Origin: Phragmitibacter flavus
GTDB lineage: Bacteria > Verrucomicrobiota > Verrucomicrobiia > Verrucomicrobiales > Verrucomicrobiaceae
DNA length: 64,000 nucleotides
Direction of reading: 5' to 3'
Assembly: GCF_005780165.1 (NCBI RefSeq)
Contig: NZ_VAUV01000011.1
Coordinates: 124,001-188,000 of the forward strand
In this document: positions 63,776 to 64,000 of the stretch, piece after piece
Position numbering within the stretch: the stretch's first letter is position 1
Layout: each line of letters begins with the position of its first letter
The notes under the pieces: generated by a model
The model's database searches: none
Seen by the model: only the letters and a program-made list of their open reading frames with translations
Told to the model about the DNA's origin: nothing
Translations under genes and position numbers: made by a program

Positions 63776-64000
63776 ATGCCGACATATTCAGTGAAAATGA
63801 TTTTTCGACGTCTGCGAGAGGAACTTCGTGCTCACGCGAGCAAAAAAATGGCAAAACTCCGATCCATTGAATCGAGGTTGGAAAAAATCGAGGCCAGACA
63901 AAAGCAGATCGTTGAGCAGCAAAAACGCCTAGGCGACATCCCTTTGTCGGTTTATCTGGGCGATGGCGTCGTCCTCACACGACTGCACTCAGGCCATCGA
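63776..64000 (+). CDS. Probable FkbM-family methyltransferase, N-terminal fragment
   Basis: At least 75 residues are visible before the right edge. A Lys/Arg/Glu/Gln-rich coiled-coil segment (RRLREELRAHASKKMAKLRS; RLEKIEARQKQIVEQQ) is followed by YLGDGVVLTRLHSGHR. The last part matches the usual entry to FkbM-type methyltransferases. The catalytic core is beyond the window. It is divergent from htpG, 181 bases away. Confidence 0.5.
   Translation, partial: MPTYSVKMIFRRLREELRAHASKKMAKLRSIESRLEKIEARQKQIVEQQKRLGDIPLSVYLGDGVVLTRLHSGHR

Overview
The window is a high-GC, densely coded bacterial chromosome segment, most likely from a member of the Verrucomicrobiota (Verrucomicrobiales-type). The evidence is three PEP-CTERM exported proteins, two of them with autotransporter-type beta-strand repeats; a PVC-type dehydrogenase/cytochrome c protein fused to ThuA domains; a ParC-like topoisomerase A; a split set of housekeeping genes; and dispersed heptamer and hairpin repeats typical of the PVC group. 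Genus-level placement is inference.

Layout. 1-7.1 kb: a probable hisD start at the left edge, a membrane protein, topoisomerase III, a P-loop kinase-like protein, a PEP-CTERM protein and the pyrimidine genes pyrC-pyrF. 7.1-17.1 kb: a second PEP-CTERM protein, mdh, a cupin, a methyltransferase, a composite noncoding repeat, a membrane-anchored SNase-like protein, an RmlC-like epimerase with a GT2 glycosyltransferase, a Gfo/Idh/MocA oxidoreductase, rpmB and lysA. 17.2-26.3 kb: a secreted protein with a possible caspase-like His/Cys pair, bioB with a repeat-encoded tail, an APH-like kinase, a Phd-PIN toxin-antitoxin (TA) pair, ychF, a large beta-strand-repeat PEP-CTERM protein and a hipBA locus with three operator-like repeats. 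26.4-33.8 kb: an AraC regulator divergent from TIM-barrel, cupin and ThuA/PVC-dehydrogenase/cytochrome genes; this is the best candidate for a less-described functional system. 33.8-45.5 kb: two alpha/beta hydrolases, an AIR-synthase-like protein, a LacI regulator, tandem zinc-ribbon/DUF3592-like proteins, parC, an ECF-like sigma factor, a 27-bp perfect inverted repeat, a DHDPS-like lyase and a XylR-like regulator. 45.8-54.1 kb: an AraC regulator, tRNA-Ile2, an accessory patch of small genes, a divergent SRAP protein, a CPCC protein, an FN3 protein with a possible nuclease-fold tail, tRNA-Phe, an orphan sdhB, an IF-1-like protein, an S41 homologue lacking its catalytic dyad and a lipoprotein. 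54.1-64 kb: a TPR-thioredoxin protein, a large SNF2 helicase, a second Phd-PIN pair, menB, htpG and the start of a probable FkbM methyltransferase.

The genes belong to many pathways: pyrimidine, lysine, biotin and menaquinone biosynthesis, the TCA cycle, topology control and stress. Most operons are only one to three genes long. Regulation by local one-component regulators (AraC, LacI, XylR-like) is prominent.

The noncoding DNA is unusually structured. Seven-base tandem arrays occur at six loci, lying upstream of start codons. Two-hairpin elements lie at gene 3' ends. Repeat sequence has been read into the C-termini of two proteins (BioB and the sigma factor). Function assignments come from reading motifs by eye. 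No database search was run.
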